The position numbers and the translations under genes were made by a program. A stretch of 64,000 bases of DNA from Ehretia macrophylla. Lineage: Eukaryota > Streptophyta > Magnoliopsida > Boraginales > Ehretiaceae. A model generated the notes under the pieces. It was not told the origin of the DNA. It made no database searches and saw only the letters and a list, made by a program, of their open reading frames with translations. The stretch's first letter is position 1. Every line of letters begins with the position of its first letter. Location of the stretch: positions 43,862,552 to 43,926,551 of the forward strand of contig CM075772.1 of NCBI GenBank assembly GCA_037974665.1, written 5' to 3'. Positions 1-10,283 of the stretch are shown here, piece after piece.

Positions 1-1335
1 AATACGTACGTGTTTCTCTTTCCAAGTAAATAAGCATAGCAAATTCACATGTCAAAATCAAATGAGTAATGATCAATAGGAAATTTGATGATAAAGTTGA
101 AGGATCAACTTTGAAATTTTAAAAAAAAAAAAAATTAGGAAGTGGGTTTGTTTCAAGGGAACTTCCATCAACAAACACTTTTTGCATAGAACAAACATTG
201 AGATCGGGTTGACTGGGCAGTTTTCTTTTATTTCCTTGGCTTCTTGCCTTGTTTCCATGTATTTGTTGTAGTTTATAATCTTCAGTACATGCATGGATCT
301 TGGTTTGTTGTAGTTTATGATCTTTTTAGTACATGCATGGTTCTTGCTTTCTTTTCGTCATTGGGCATCTTCAATGTACTTTGACTCTTATACTTTTCTT
401 TCATTAATAAAGGCGCATATTGGATTTATAATTATGGTCTTGACTTAGATTTGGGTTGCTACGTGATTGGTCAGGTTCCTACGTAATTGTGAGAGCTTTT
501 AGAAATAGATAAAAGGGGAGTTTCGACTCTTGGAATCGTGATTGGTTGAAATACCCGACTTAGGCCTCCCTTTGATTAAAAAATAATAAAAAAAACAAAA
601 AAAAAAACCTCTCTTCTGAATTAGCAAAAAAAAAAAAAGGGAGAAGTAAATGATAGCCCCAACTAGTTATAAGATGCATCTGCTTTATGAAAAGACAATT
701 TTAGAATGTTTATTGTCTTTCTATTTTTGGCTAATCCACAATTTGAACAAGAAAAAAACCTTTGTTTTCTTTTCTCTTCATGAATTTTTTTGTCTGTCTT
801 ATTTACATTCCTGAATCCAAACATATCGTAAAAGGAGAAATATCGCAGATAATTACAAGCCACGATGCAAGACGACTACTACGATTTCTTTTCGGTCACG
901 TCACATCAACTAGGAGTTTTGCATCCGACACATATTTAAATGAATAATACAATAAGTCATGTTCTAAAATTATATAATTTTGGTATGCAAAACACAATTT
1001 CATTTAGATACATAAATTAACTAACCTTTACCTAAATCCCTATTTGGTCATTAAGCTTTTAGTATTAACGCTATATTAGGATTCACTTTTTTGGAGAAAC
1101 GAAAAGGAAGGGAATGAATTAATTGAGGAATTCCTTCATCTGTTTAGATTTACCTTTGGAAGGAAGGAAAATAAATGAAGGGATTAAAATATCTTTTAAG
1201 GTTAAAATTTAGCAATCCTCTCAGTTTTGAATTTTTTGAAGGAAAAGCAAAGACCATAAAAAGTCCACTTGCCCGGTTTGTTCCTTTTGTTATTATTGCT
1301 GCCAATGATGTCTAACAACCATTCATGTGGAAATC
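1..1335. other. Upstream flank of gene 1A, no gene seen
   Basis: AT-rich non-coding DNA shared with 26579-27900 and 53130-54440. Short open frames on both strands are interrupted differently in the copies and resemble no family. The first part is also the 3' flank of the preceding array member, as seen at 26540-26580. The stretch around 690-960 is related to 12400-12660 upstream of gene 2, showing common descent of the two promoters. Confidence 0.7.
262..347. repeat. Two tandem copies of a ~40-bp repeat containing CATGCATG
   Basis: Two adjacent copies share TTGTTGTAGTTTAT followed by AGTACATGCATGG. The same pair is at about 26838-26920 and 53390-53475. CATGCATG contains the RY motif CATGCA known from seed-expressed plant promoters, but it lies more than 2 kb from gene 1, so a regulatory role is only a possibility. 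Confidence 0.7.
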
Positions 1336-2754
1336 GTGGGATTAGCAATCTCCCTTTGCAAAAGACAATAACGTCGAGGTTGTTATGAAAGAGAAGTGAA
1401 GTCGATCCAAGGTTAGGTATTTTTCATGTATATTACACCGGTACATTGTACGAGTATAAGATTAGTTTTATGGTGATGAAAGTTCCAAGTGGAAGTAGAA
1501 GGACTAGCAATCCACATCACTCCGCTAAAGACAAAAAGGAGGTGTTAAATGCAAGATTCTAAATTTGTAATCCTCTCAGTGAACAGCCATTCATATTGTA
1601 TATTAAGTTAATTTACTAAATGAGATACTCTAATTATCTAATTTATGTTATTAAAGAAATAGGAAATAGTAAATAGTTATTTTATACATTGTGTATTATC
1701 GTATCTAAGTGAAAATTCTTGGATTAGTAGTTCATGTGGCCGTCAAAGATAAAATGGAGGTCGTGGAATGCAAGAACCGTGAAAAAAAATGAAAATGAAA
1801 TAAAGGGAGTAAAAACACTATTTCTTGGATAAAAGAACACTAAAAAAAAGATTACTAAAAGACTTATGCTTTAACATGCAGAGGTGGATCTAATTTTTTT
1901 CTTTTTAATGAAAATTTTAGATCTTTGTAGACTAAGAATACCCCTATATTTAATATATGTTGTGGGATTAGTGGTGAATAAGAAGCACAAAAGAAAATAT
2001 AGTCTTAAAACGGTTATGATTATAGTGATTTTCAAACCTGTTAAATATATATTAGTTACAATTTTTATTATAAGTTATCGGGTAATTTACTAAAATAGTC
2101 CTACATCTTTATATTTTTTTTGACATTTAAGTCTTTTATCTTTTATTTTAGACAAAATTGTCATTCATCTTTTATTTTTGTGACAGTTATTAGGCCTTGT
2201 AGCAAAATTTGTCAAAAAATAACATTAATGAGCACGTAAATAACATGTGGTCGCAAAATACATAAACTTTAAAATGCTTATATTTTATTGTATGCCAATT
2301 TTACCCCTAAAGATTTGTGAATTTTGCGGCCACGTGCTATTCACGTGCTCACTAACGTTATTTTTTCTACAGATTTTGCTCTAAGGACTAATGATTATTA
2401 CCAAAATGAAAGATAAATGACCATTATGTCCAAAATGAAAGATAGAAGACTTAAATGTCAAAAAAAGTAAAAATCTAAGACTAATTCGATAAATTATCCT
2501 AAGTTATATTAAACGATTATGGTTATAGTTATTTTTTTATTTTTTTGCGACAATCGATTACTAAATTTGATATCAATGGCGTGCGTTGACAGAGACTTGT
2601 TAAAATTCTAAGAATTGTTTTTGATCTAGCGGTTAGCCACGTCATATTAGAACAAGACATGCAACTTCCTCCTCCTATAAAGACATGACGAGCTCGAGAA
2701 AGAAAACGCAGACGAAAGAAGTTTGTGACCTAGCAATACCATAAAAGAAACACG
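1336..2754 (+). promoter_or_regulatory. Promoter region of gene 1A with three copies of a ~50-bp element
   Basis: Three degenerate copies of one element lie at 1336-1390, 1501-1553 and 1721-1770. Shared features are GGATTAGCAAT at the left, a CTCCGCAAAAGACAAAAAGG-like core and a right end like GAGGTTGTTAAATG. A Mutator-like MITE occupies 2080-2499. A TATA-like box, TATAAAGA, is at 2676-2683, about 75 bp before the ATG, inside CCTCCTATAAA, which matches the gene 2 promoter. Transcription probably starts near 2710. Whether the repeated element acts in cis is inferred only from its recurrence. Confidence 0.55.
2080..2499. mobile_element. Mutator-like MITE in the gene 1A promoter
   Basis: A 420-bp non-coding element with long inverted arms (about 2080-2250 and 2335-2499). 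Both ends read GGRTAATTTA inward and share TTTGACATTTAAGTCTTCTAT-type sequence. It is flanked by a 9-bp duplication, TAAGTTATC at 2071-2079 and TAAGTTATA at 2500-2508, one base different. The related promoter remnant at 10885-10905 carries one copy of this site (TAAATTATC) without the element, which works as an empty site. The 9-bp duplication and long arms fit the Mutator superfamily. CACGTG cores lie in the inner parts of the arms. Confidence 0.85.
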
Positions 2755-3294
2755 ATGGTAAACACAACCCCAGCTTTGTATGAATGTGTGTGTGTGTGTG
2801 TGTGTGTTTTATGCTTCTGCATCGGCTTTTTTCTTATTATATAATGCTTCCGCAACTTAACAAGTGTTTTTGTCTCTTGTTTAATAGGGATATAGGATCC
2901 CGGCCATACCAGCAAGAGATCTTCAAATCCTTAATGGAAACAACCCATCTAAGTGGAGGTGGTCAAAAGATTCTGATGGGTGCTCTCTCTTTTTCTTTCT
3001 CTTTCTCTCTCGGCTATAACACACAATTTAGCATGCAGTCACATCATGATATGCAGGCATGCATGTTTTATGTTTGTTTGCAGAACGGAGTTTGCTGAGT
3101 TTGTAGACGACACTATGCTTAACATCGTGGGAGTGATAGACATTAGTCGGATAATAACACCTCCCTATCGAGTATGCCTTATGTACAAACTCGAGGACAA
3201 CCGCCTGAGTATTCGCTTGAAGGGGATCGATGATTATAATCTGAAATATGGTCTCAAAGTGAAGGTTATTGGACTCTGTCCTCGTAAACCCTAA
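2755..3294 (+). CDS. Mini PP2/Nictaba-like protein, gene 1A (101 aa, spliced)
   Basis: Gene model: exon 1 2755-2757 (ATG only), exon 2 2888-2979, exon 3 3084-3294. Introns begin GTAAAC and GTGCTC and end AATAG and TTTGCAG; intron 1 contains a (TG)n tract. The joined frame is open and gives 101 residues. Residues 9-26 contain PARDLQILNGNNPSKWRW, matching the N-terminal part of PP2/Nictaba domains, and the C-terminus keeps the last strands (RLKGIDDYNLKYGLKVK). Compared with gene 2, about 50 residues in the middle are missing, including the usual W-x-x-V/I-E-L-G motif, through an in-frame deletion just after LED (residue ~75). PP2/Nictaba proteins are lectins without signal peptides acting in phloem, cytoplasm or nucleus. 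Sugar binding by this version is doubtful. The copia element starts 23 bp after the stop codon. It could be a slowly decaying gene, but three copies keep the frame. Confidence 0.75.
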
Positions 3295-3337
3295 AATTAT
3301 GGAAACAAATTAATAAAGAGAAGATCAATTTCATGCA

Positions 3338-3362
3338 TTGGATTGTAATTGTTACAATCCAA
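3338..3362. repeat. Perfect 11-bp hairpin just after gene 1A
   Basis: TTGGATTGTAA and its reverse complement are separated by TTG, 44 bp after the gene 1A stop. The same hairpin follows gene 1B (near 29915). It belongs to the inserted copia-side DNA, since gene 1C lacks it. It could form an RNA hairpin in a read-through 3' UTR. Confidence 0.6.
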
Positions 3363-3792
3363 TAACATGCAAGATGATTGTCCAATCTAGCAATCTTCTT
3401 ATCTATTTTTGATTAGGTGTTTAAGATTAGATAATATACATATTATAGTGATAATATAGAATATTAACTCTTCATCTCTCTAGTCTAAAAACACATGACA
3501 TACACTAGCAAAAAGAAAGAGAAAAACCCTCTTATTCTTCACGTGACTCTCGGCCATTGAAGGTAAATAGAGGAAGCTTTTATTTTGTTTAGTAACATAC
3601 ACATAAAGCTTGCTTGTTTGAATACATGCTAGCACCTTTGGTCTTCAAACACTTGGGTAAACCATGGATGCTTGGTGGACCTACTAGTGCCTTCAAGTAA
3701 GGAGGAACCAAAGACTACATCATCAAGCTTGCATCATTTTGAAAGCTTCAAGAGGTATACCTTTGTACTTCTTCTCTTTCATTTAAGTACAT

Positions 3793-3820
3793 ACATGTAA
3801 TCTTCTATCTATGTCCATAA

Positions 3821-3862
<42 letters not shown>

Positions 3863-3890
3863 TTATGGACATAGATAGAAGATTACATGT
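3793..3890. repeat. 98-bp palindrome around an (AT)n tract
   Basis: The left arm, beginning ACATGTAATCTTC at 3793, is repeated in reverse complement at 3859-3890, with (AT)n between the 32-bp arms, so the whole segment is one palindrome. In unit B the corresponding left arm is absent and the right-arm sequence is instead duplicated head-to-tail at 30431 and 30583. The same locus therefore rearranged in two different ways. Confidence 0.85.
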
Positions 3891-3985
3891 TGAATCTTGC
3901 TATTGAGCTTGTAAAGTTTTTGAAATGTGCCTATATAAGGTTCGACCATGGCTAGTATTCATGTTAATCTTCTTAGATCTTGGTT

Positions 3986-4055
<70 letters not shown>

Positions 4056-4195
4056 TGTGTGTGTGTATGGCCAAATGGTGTATGTGTGCCAGTTTGGAGT
4101 TCTTGTGAAATTTTTGTTTGCATGTGTTGATCTAGATAGATCTTGTCTTGCATGTGTAGATCTAGATAGATCTTGTCTTGCATGTGTAGATCTAT
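3986..4195. repeat. (TA)n(TG)n microsatellite and 31-bp repeats
   Basis: TA repeats from about 3986 run into TG repeats to about 4070. Three successive copies of a 31-bp motif with AGATCTAGATAGATCTTG follow at about 4126-4195; unit B has one copy fewer and a shorter TG tract. This is ordinary slippage inside the copia leader. Confidence 0.9.
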
Positions 4196-6199
4196 GGTGC
4201 ATATGTATTATTTTCAATATGCATGTATAGATCTACAACTCCATATGGCCGAACCATGCATGCTAATAAATAATAATGTTTGGATGTAATTATATGTGAA
4301 GAAAGATAGTGCATTTGTTCTTTGCATGATTAACGTTTGACATTTGAAGAATATTTTAAAAGAAAGCTAAAAAGGTGTTGTTATAATAGTTGATTTTAGC
4401 ATTATAAAGTCAAAAGTGATAAAAAGAACAAGTTTGGAATTTTGTGTTGCCTTGGCCGAATCTACAATAGGAGTAGATTAAAAGATCTTGCTTCATGTTA
4501 GACATAAAAGAATGTAAATAGTTGCTAAGTAGTCCTCAACATGTTTGGTCAATATGAGTATTGATGTCACTTTTGTTAACATGAATTTTAAAAGTTAGTT
4601 TTAAACATATTATGATGTTGACATGTATGTGCTTTGAGAAAGGGGACTATTTGATGATTAAAATGTTTAATGGTCAAATTACAACTAGTCTATATGTGTT
4701 AGAATGGCAAGATTTGATTTTACACAAATGGAAGCTCATTTTGATTTTATCTTGGGTTTGGAGATGGTCTAATGTATTGTATAAGATGTTTCTATATTTG
4801 AGAAAAAGTTAAAATGAATTATATGATGATATAATGTTTAAAAGAGAGCTATTAGGCTTACATTAGTGTGCTTGGGCCAATAAGACATATTGATTTGGGC
4901 TTGGGCCCTATATGCATGTTTTAATGTTAAAGTTTAGCCTATTGGGCCACATTATGTGTATTGGGCCATGGACTTGTGTTTTTTTCTATCTTTGGACTTA
5001 AGTTTGCATGATTTACTATAAAGTGTTATAAGTAAATAGGTCAACATGAATTGCATTAATAAAAGGTGTTTTATGAATATGCAATGGACTTGGATGAAGT
5101 TTAATTAATCATATTGATGAATTAATTAAATTAGATTGTTAGCCAACTATGTGATGATTATTATATACTTGATATGAATGATCATACATATGAATATATG
5201 CATTTTGAAATGATAAATTTGATCATGGATTTGGGCTTTAGGGTCAATTTATTGGGTTGCAAATTGAGACATAAGTCTCATATTTATTATTCTTGTTTTG
5301 AGAGAATAATGTAGTAAGGATGATTATGTAATTCTTCAAGAGAGTCTTTTGCAAGACGGCCCAATGGACAATCCAAGGAGTTGGATGCCCAATGAAAATT
5401 TCAAGGAGTTGAAGATCTTTATTAGGGTAGTTTTATTTCTTAGGCCCAAACCCAAGCCCATGATCCACCATTCGTGCATCTTTGCATTCATATTCTATTA
5501 AATGCTATAATTGTGATTGTTAGCTAGTGATATGTTGAATGCATATTTATATGATGAGATCGAATTCAAACTTTATAACTCCCAAAGTGCAAACTAATAT
5601 TAGATTGAAATCAACAGTAAAAGGAGTTTTATCGTAGTCCTCCGCCATCCTAGGTTTTAATAGAACTTGAGATGAATACATTCCAACATAGCCACAAAGG
5701 TTTGAGAAATTGTTTCACAATAAAGTTTATTAAAAGTCACTAGAATGAAACATAGAGATGTGCTTATCTTCCAAAATCTAATAGCCAACATAGCCACAAA
5801 GATTTGAGGTTATTGATTCAATTTGTCGGATAACTAAGCGATGACGGGTATAATCTAACTAGATCACTTAATCAACATAGCGACAAAGGTTTGAAACCAA
5901 AGTAATTTAGGGACTAAATTTGACCATAGCCTATTTAAAGAAATAGACAACAAAGGAGTTGTTGACCTTTGGTATTTATATTTCAACATAGCCACAAAGG
6001 TTTGAGAAATATGTCATATTATAGGAAATTGGTCATCCCACTTAGAGTCTTTTTAGATTCACCATTTTCTCTTTTTGGGAGTATGAGATTCAAAGGAAAT
6101 AGTGGGAGTAACTATTTAATTTGCATAAATTTATAGCTATTTTCTTGTTAGCCTACAATCTTACTATCTATTACTTTTATTTTCTGCAGTTTATATGTT
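4196..6199. other. Copia leader with four CAACATAGCCACAAAGG repeats
   Basis: No coding sequence is recognisable. The motif CAACATAGCCACAAAGGTTT recurs with small changes near 5684, 5786, 5873 and 5984, ahead of the gag start at 6200. Stretches rich in TTGGGCC lie around 4860-4980. An AG acceptor-like TTCTGCAG ends just before the gag start. Confidence 0.6.
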
Positions 6200-6942
6200 A
6201 TGTCTTCTTTTATAAATCCGATTGTTTCCATTCTGAACCACGACTACTTAACCGGACCAAACTTTGAAAAATGGTACAAGAGCTTAAGATAGTTCTCCGT
6301 TTTGAGAGAATTGAGTATGTTCTAGTTTTTGAACCTTTGGCTCCCGTTGATGAAACTGCATTTGAAGCTGATAAGACCATATACGATAGATGGGTCAAGG
6401 ATGACTCACGCTCTAGAGGGTATATCTTATCATCGATGAGTGACAATCTACAACAATATTATGAGAGTATCTCTCGTTCCATAGATATCATTCGATCTTT
6501 GAGGGAATCCTTCAGAGAGCACAGTTGTGGCATAAGGTTCGAATTGACCCAAGAGCTTTTTAGCATGAGACTAAAGCAGGGAGGTGACGTTAACCAACAC
6601 TGCCTAAGGATGATTTATCTGATAACTCAGTTGGAGGTATACGGTTACGTCATGGACCCTCAACTTCAGATTGACTTGATCTTGCTGTCTCTACTACCAT
6701 CTTACTCTTCCCTGATACTAGATATCTATGTGCATAGGATTGATTGCATATTATCTGAGCTACCAGGGATTCTGACTGGCTGGCAGAGATATGGTTTGGA
6801 TATGGAGCCCATTCCCTATGTTGACTCTTCGCCTTCTGTGGCTGGTCCTAGTTACAACAAAAGAAGGAGGATGAGGAGACACAGGCGGAGCTGGGCTACT
6901 TTACACTTACCAGGAGATTTATCTTCAGGAGGAGATATTTGA
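6200..6942 (+). pseudogene. Copia gag, frameshifted, copy A
   Basis: The frame from ATG at 6200 reads into LNHDYLTGPNFEKWYKSL, a typical copia gag start, then hits a stop near 6290. The rest continues one frame over from 6271 (IVLRFERIEYVL onward) for about 220 residues. It contains the usual gag helical region (LRESFREH, MRLKQGGDVNQHCLRMIYL). The zinc knuckle expected near the C-terminus is not present before the stop at 6942. A single-base loss near 6290 explains the break. Copy B at 32879-33696 has the same shift, so it arose before the tandem duplication. Confidence 0.8.
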
Positions 6943-8304
6943 CTGTGAGTAGAATCTTTAGAGTCAAAATATAAACTTCTTTTGTAAAAGGATTTATCTT
7001 TGGGGATCGGTTTAGAATACGATCCTATTTTGAATATGATTGTGAATATGTTTATATTTTATTTTGAAGTTTCTTTTCCTCTTCTAATTAATGATGAAAG
7101 AAATAGTAGTGACTATTTGTTTCGATCTTGTCTTGCTGAGAAAATTTTGAATTTATCTTATGTAAGAAAATGATATGCGTTTTGTATCAAGTTTCATTAT
7201 AGTAATGAAATATTCGAAATGCACATCGAAAGGAAAAATGTCTTCAAATGAAAAATGCACAAATAAACATATTACATAGCATGTTTGAAATGGCTAGAAA
7301 CTAAATATTGATAAATGAAGTTATCATTTGAATCTTAAGACGTTGAGGTGTTCAAGAGTTAAAGATTTAAACAAATAAAGGGCCAAAATCTTTTCTTTTC
7401 TATTTAAAAGAGTTAAATAGATTTACTATTCTTTTGGTAAAATAGTTTGTCCAAAAGGGATAGTGGGAGGAAATGAAGAACATAGCTATCACATTCCTTG
7501 AATCATCGTCAAAAGAAATGTGTTGAGTTTTGATGAATGATTGCACTTTTTCGTAGGAATTAATAACAATTTAAGCAAAACAAAGAAAAACACTAATAAA
7601 GACCATTTATTTTCAATAGATTATTGTTGGAAATGAATGGACGGTTGAAAGATATGCTTGGTTAAAAAAGATGATTGGAGAATATCTCTTTTGTCACCAA
7701 AGTATTTCAAACCATTAAGAGCTTATCTTTGATATGAATGTTTCTACCTTACAGCGTGTATGTTAAATCAAAATCTTAAAATATTAAGATGAAGGGTTCT
7801 AAGAAATGCCTGGTCTCCAGCCTCTGAGGCAGGGCATCTATCTTTTCTTGTAGACTGCCTTCTGACTTTAGTTAGGATAAGATAGTGAAAAGATCACGTA
7901 TCTTACCCTTTTGCCATTTGTAGTCTCCTAGCCATGCAAATGCAAGTACATGGCTCATAGTGATGTAAAAGGTTGCATCGAGAAGGATCTAAGTATACGT
8001 AGTGATGATCTTATTGTAGTAAATAGTGATTTCCAGTTTTTAGGGAATCTTGACAAGTCTGTGGTAATAAGTGAAGTTATTTCGCAAGAATTCACATATT
8101 AATGGGAGCATTATTAGATTAATTGTTAAAGATTGGAAAGAGTTCTGAATAGTAAGTAATCGTTTGTCTTGTTACTTGAGCTAAAAAACATATCTTACAT
8201 TATCCCATTACCAGCAGGTGCGAACCCCATTGGTTAGAACCAAAGGGATTCAAAAGGAAGGCATTAAGATTTTACTCAAAAGGAAGGCATTAAATTTTTA
8301 AGAG

Positions 8305-8699
8305 ACTTTTACTCAAGTTTCAAAGAAAGACTCTTTCAGGATAATTTTGGGGAATGTTGCACATTTTGAATTTGAGTTACATCAAATGAATATTAAGATG
8401 GCGTTTCTCAATGGCAACATTGATGAGACGATGTACATGGTACAACCAGAAAACTTTGTGTTGAAAGACATAAAGAATATGGTTTGCAAATTAAAGAAAT
8501 TCATCTATGCACTCAAACAAACTTTTTGTTAAAGGTACTGCAAATTTCATCAAGTAATTATCTCCTTTGGTTTTGAGATAAATGTTGTTGATAATTGTAT
8601 GTAACTCAGGTTCAGTGGGAGTAAGAATATCTTCCTGGTTTTAAAAATTGATCACATACAGTTTGCTACTAATGATATATGCGTGTTGCACGAAACCAA
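8305..8699 (+). pseudogene. Copia reverse transcriptase fragment, copy A
   Basis: Translation from 8305 gives a clear copia RT start (VSKKDSFRIIL, then HFEFELHQMNIKMAFLNGNI and VCKLKKFIYALKQ). It is broken by a stop after 8529 and continues in pieces (FHQVIISFGFEINVVDN, then FSGSKNIFLVL). The place where copia RT carries its catalytic Y-V-D-D box reads KIDH (8644-8655), so the enzyme is dead even apart from the frame breaks. Unit B has lost this segment completely. Integrase was not recognised between 6942 and 8305. Confidence 0.82.
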
Positions 8700-9330
8700 C
8701 TTGGTGACGTCTCTTTTGTATTAGGGATTCAGATACAACGAGATTGCTCTCAGGGTATTCTTGGATTATAACAAAAGAGCTATATCAATAAGATACTTTA
8801 AAGTTTGGCATGCAGGACAATAAACCAGGTGATACTCCTATCATTAAGGAGAATTCAGAAAATGCCCAAAAGCTAATGTTAAATTTAAGGAAATTTAGAA
8901 GATCCCTTATGCATCAGCTGCAAGGAATCTTAAGAAAACTCAAGTATGTACGTGTCTGTATTGGATGTACATAGTAAGGATGTTAGTCATAAACTAAGGA
9001 ACCCTATAATGGATCATAAAAGAATTAGGACACAAATGGGTTATAAAGAATTGGTAGAGAATAAAAGATTACATGTTCACATATCGGAAGTCAGATCAGT
9101 TGTTGATCATTAGGTATTATGATTCTGATTCTTTGGGATTCCGAGACATTGAGAGATCCATCAAATGTCTAGGTACTTAAGAAAAGAGTACAGAGTGTAT
9201 AGATTTTTATAAAGCATATTGGGACAAACTCTATAATTGCGGATCCGCTTATTAAGGAACAACCACCCAATGTCTTTAATGAACACACTGCTCATAAGGG
9301 TGTAGTATTGTATGAAGATATTACGGTTTA
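8700..9330 (+). pseudogene. Copia RT end, RNase H and pol C-terminus, copy A
   Basis: Frame-hopping translation gives pieces typical of copia pol: GIQIQRDCSQGILGL-like and SYINKIL, MQDNKPGDTPIIK, IPYASAARNL, SDQLLIIRYYDSDSLG (RNase H start) and the terminal IIADPLIKEQPPNVFNEH near 9235-9300, with a stop at about 9330. Several shifts and stops make it non-functional. The same pieces are in unit B at 34706-35366. Confidence 0.8.
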
Positions 9331-9749
9331 GTGGGAGTTTGTATTTTGATGCTTTATGTATGGTTTAGGACTTACTTTTGTATTTGGTATTTAATATTTA
9401 GATATTTTTTGCAGAAATAAAGTATTTAGTTCAAATTCACTCTGTTACATTATGTTCGGTTTCGATCTCACTAAAGTAGGACCAGTTGAAAATAGACATG
9501 TCTGGATCACATTTCATGTAATTTTTCTTGCTACGCATCCATGATTGATCTATGTCATTTGGTTGTATTGATATACGTGACCATTGATGGGTTTAGTTAC
9601 ACTAAATGTGACGAAGACCGCTTTGATCCTATATCGATATAGTCAATGGACGAGATTGTCCGGATATACCCTAAGGTTGTGATAGCAAATTTTGGAGCTC
9701 ATAAAGCTAAACACATTTGTAAGGTTACATATGTGGCCTAGTGGGAGAT

Positions 9750-10283
9750 TGTTGAAAAATTTCAACATGTGGGGCCACACATGTAAATATTTAAATGTGT
9801 TGTGCTATCTGTTAATTAAGCCTAATTAAAGTTATCTAATTAAGAATTAAGTTTAGGCTTATGGGTATAATTGTCAAAGAATTAATGTGTAGATACTTTA
9901 CTGATATTTCTAATTTGATGAGGGGCCAAATAAGAAATATCTAAAACTTATAAATTATATTAGGGTTATGGTCCCCAAATTGTACGTACGTTGTTTTTCT
10001 ATGCATCCTCATCAACAGAGAAAATAGGCTATACCCTTGGCAAAGTTCGTACCAATTTGGAAGATCTCAACCTATTCATCTACCTTCGGTAATGGATTCA
10101 GGTACGCTTCCGTTTTTCTATATTTTTATTCTTTTGATTTGACATGGGTAGTAAAAGTGAATATTAGGATTTGTTAAAGAACTTGTAAAAACATGTTTTG
10201 GGTCTCTTTTGGGTTGAATTTATGAAGTTCTTAATGTTGTTAGAGACTGTGAACATGTTATTTATATTTGGCAAATCCTAACA
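9750..10283 (+). mobile_element. Copia 3' LTR, copy A (534 bp)
   Basis: Begins TGTTGAAAAATTTCAACATG after the purine tract GTGGGAGAT and ends CCTAACA at 10283. The copy in unit B (35784-36317) has exactly the same length. No partner LTR is found upstream. Confidence 0.78.

Larger units (their letters stand above)
3318..10283 (+). mobile_element. Degenerate Ty1/copia element, copy A
   Basis: Foreign DNA begins right after AATTAATAAA shared with all PP2 3' flanks (to 3317) and ends at 10283, where the gene-family promoter sequence (CATAGGACTAGTTT) resumes. It holds in order a long leader, a copia gag (6200-6942), reverse transcriptase (8305 onward), RNase H and pol C-terminus (to about 9330), a purine-rich tract before 9750 and a 3' LTR. 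No matching 5' LTR and no Met-tRNA primer site were found at the left end, so the 5' part is truncated, recombinant or from another family. All coding parts are broken. It separates gene 1 from the next family member and has displaced the normal intergenic DNA. Confidence 0.8.

Noticed and set aside
1884-2093. 69-codon frame (MDLIFFFLMKIL...) upstream of gene 1A, longer in B and C
   Set aside because: It runs into the MITE, has no family match, and its length changes with MITE substitutions.
2784-3098. 104-codon frame across intron 1, exon 2 and intron 2 of gene 1A
   Set aside because: Exon 2 is read in the wrong frame; the spliced frame gives the conserved PP2 motif instead.
3900-4230. Open frames of about 100 codons on both strands
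   Set aside because: They are translations of TG/CA and AT repeats and contain no domain.
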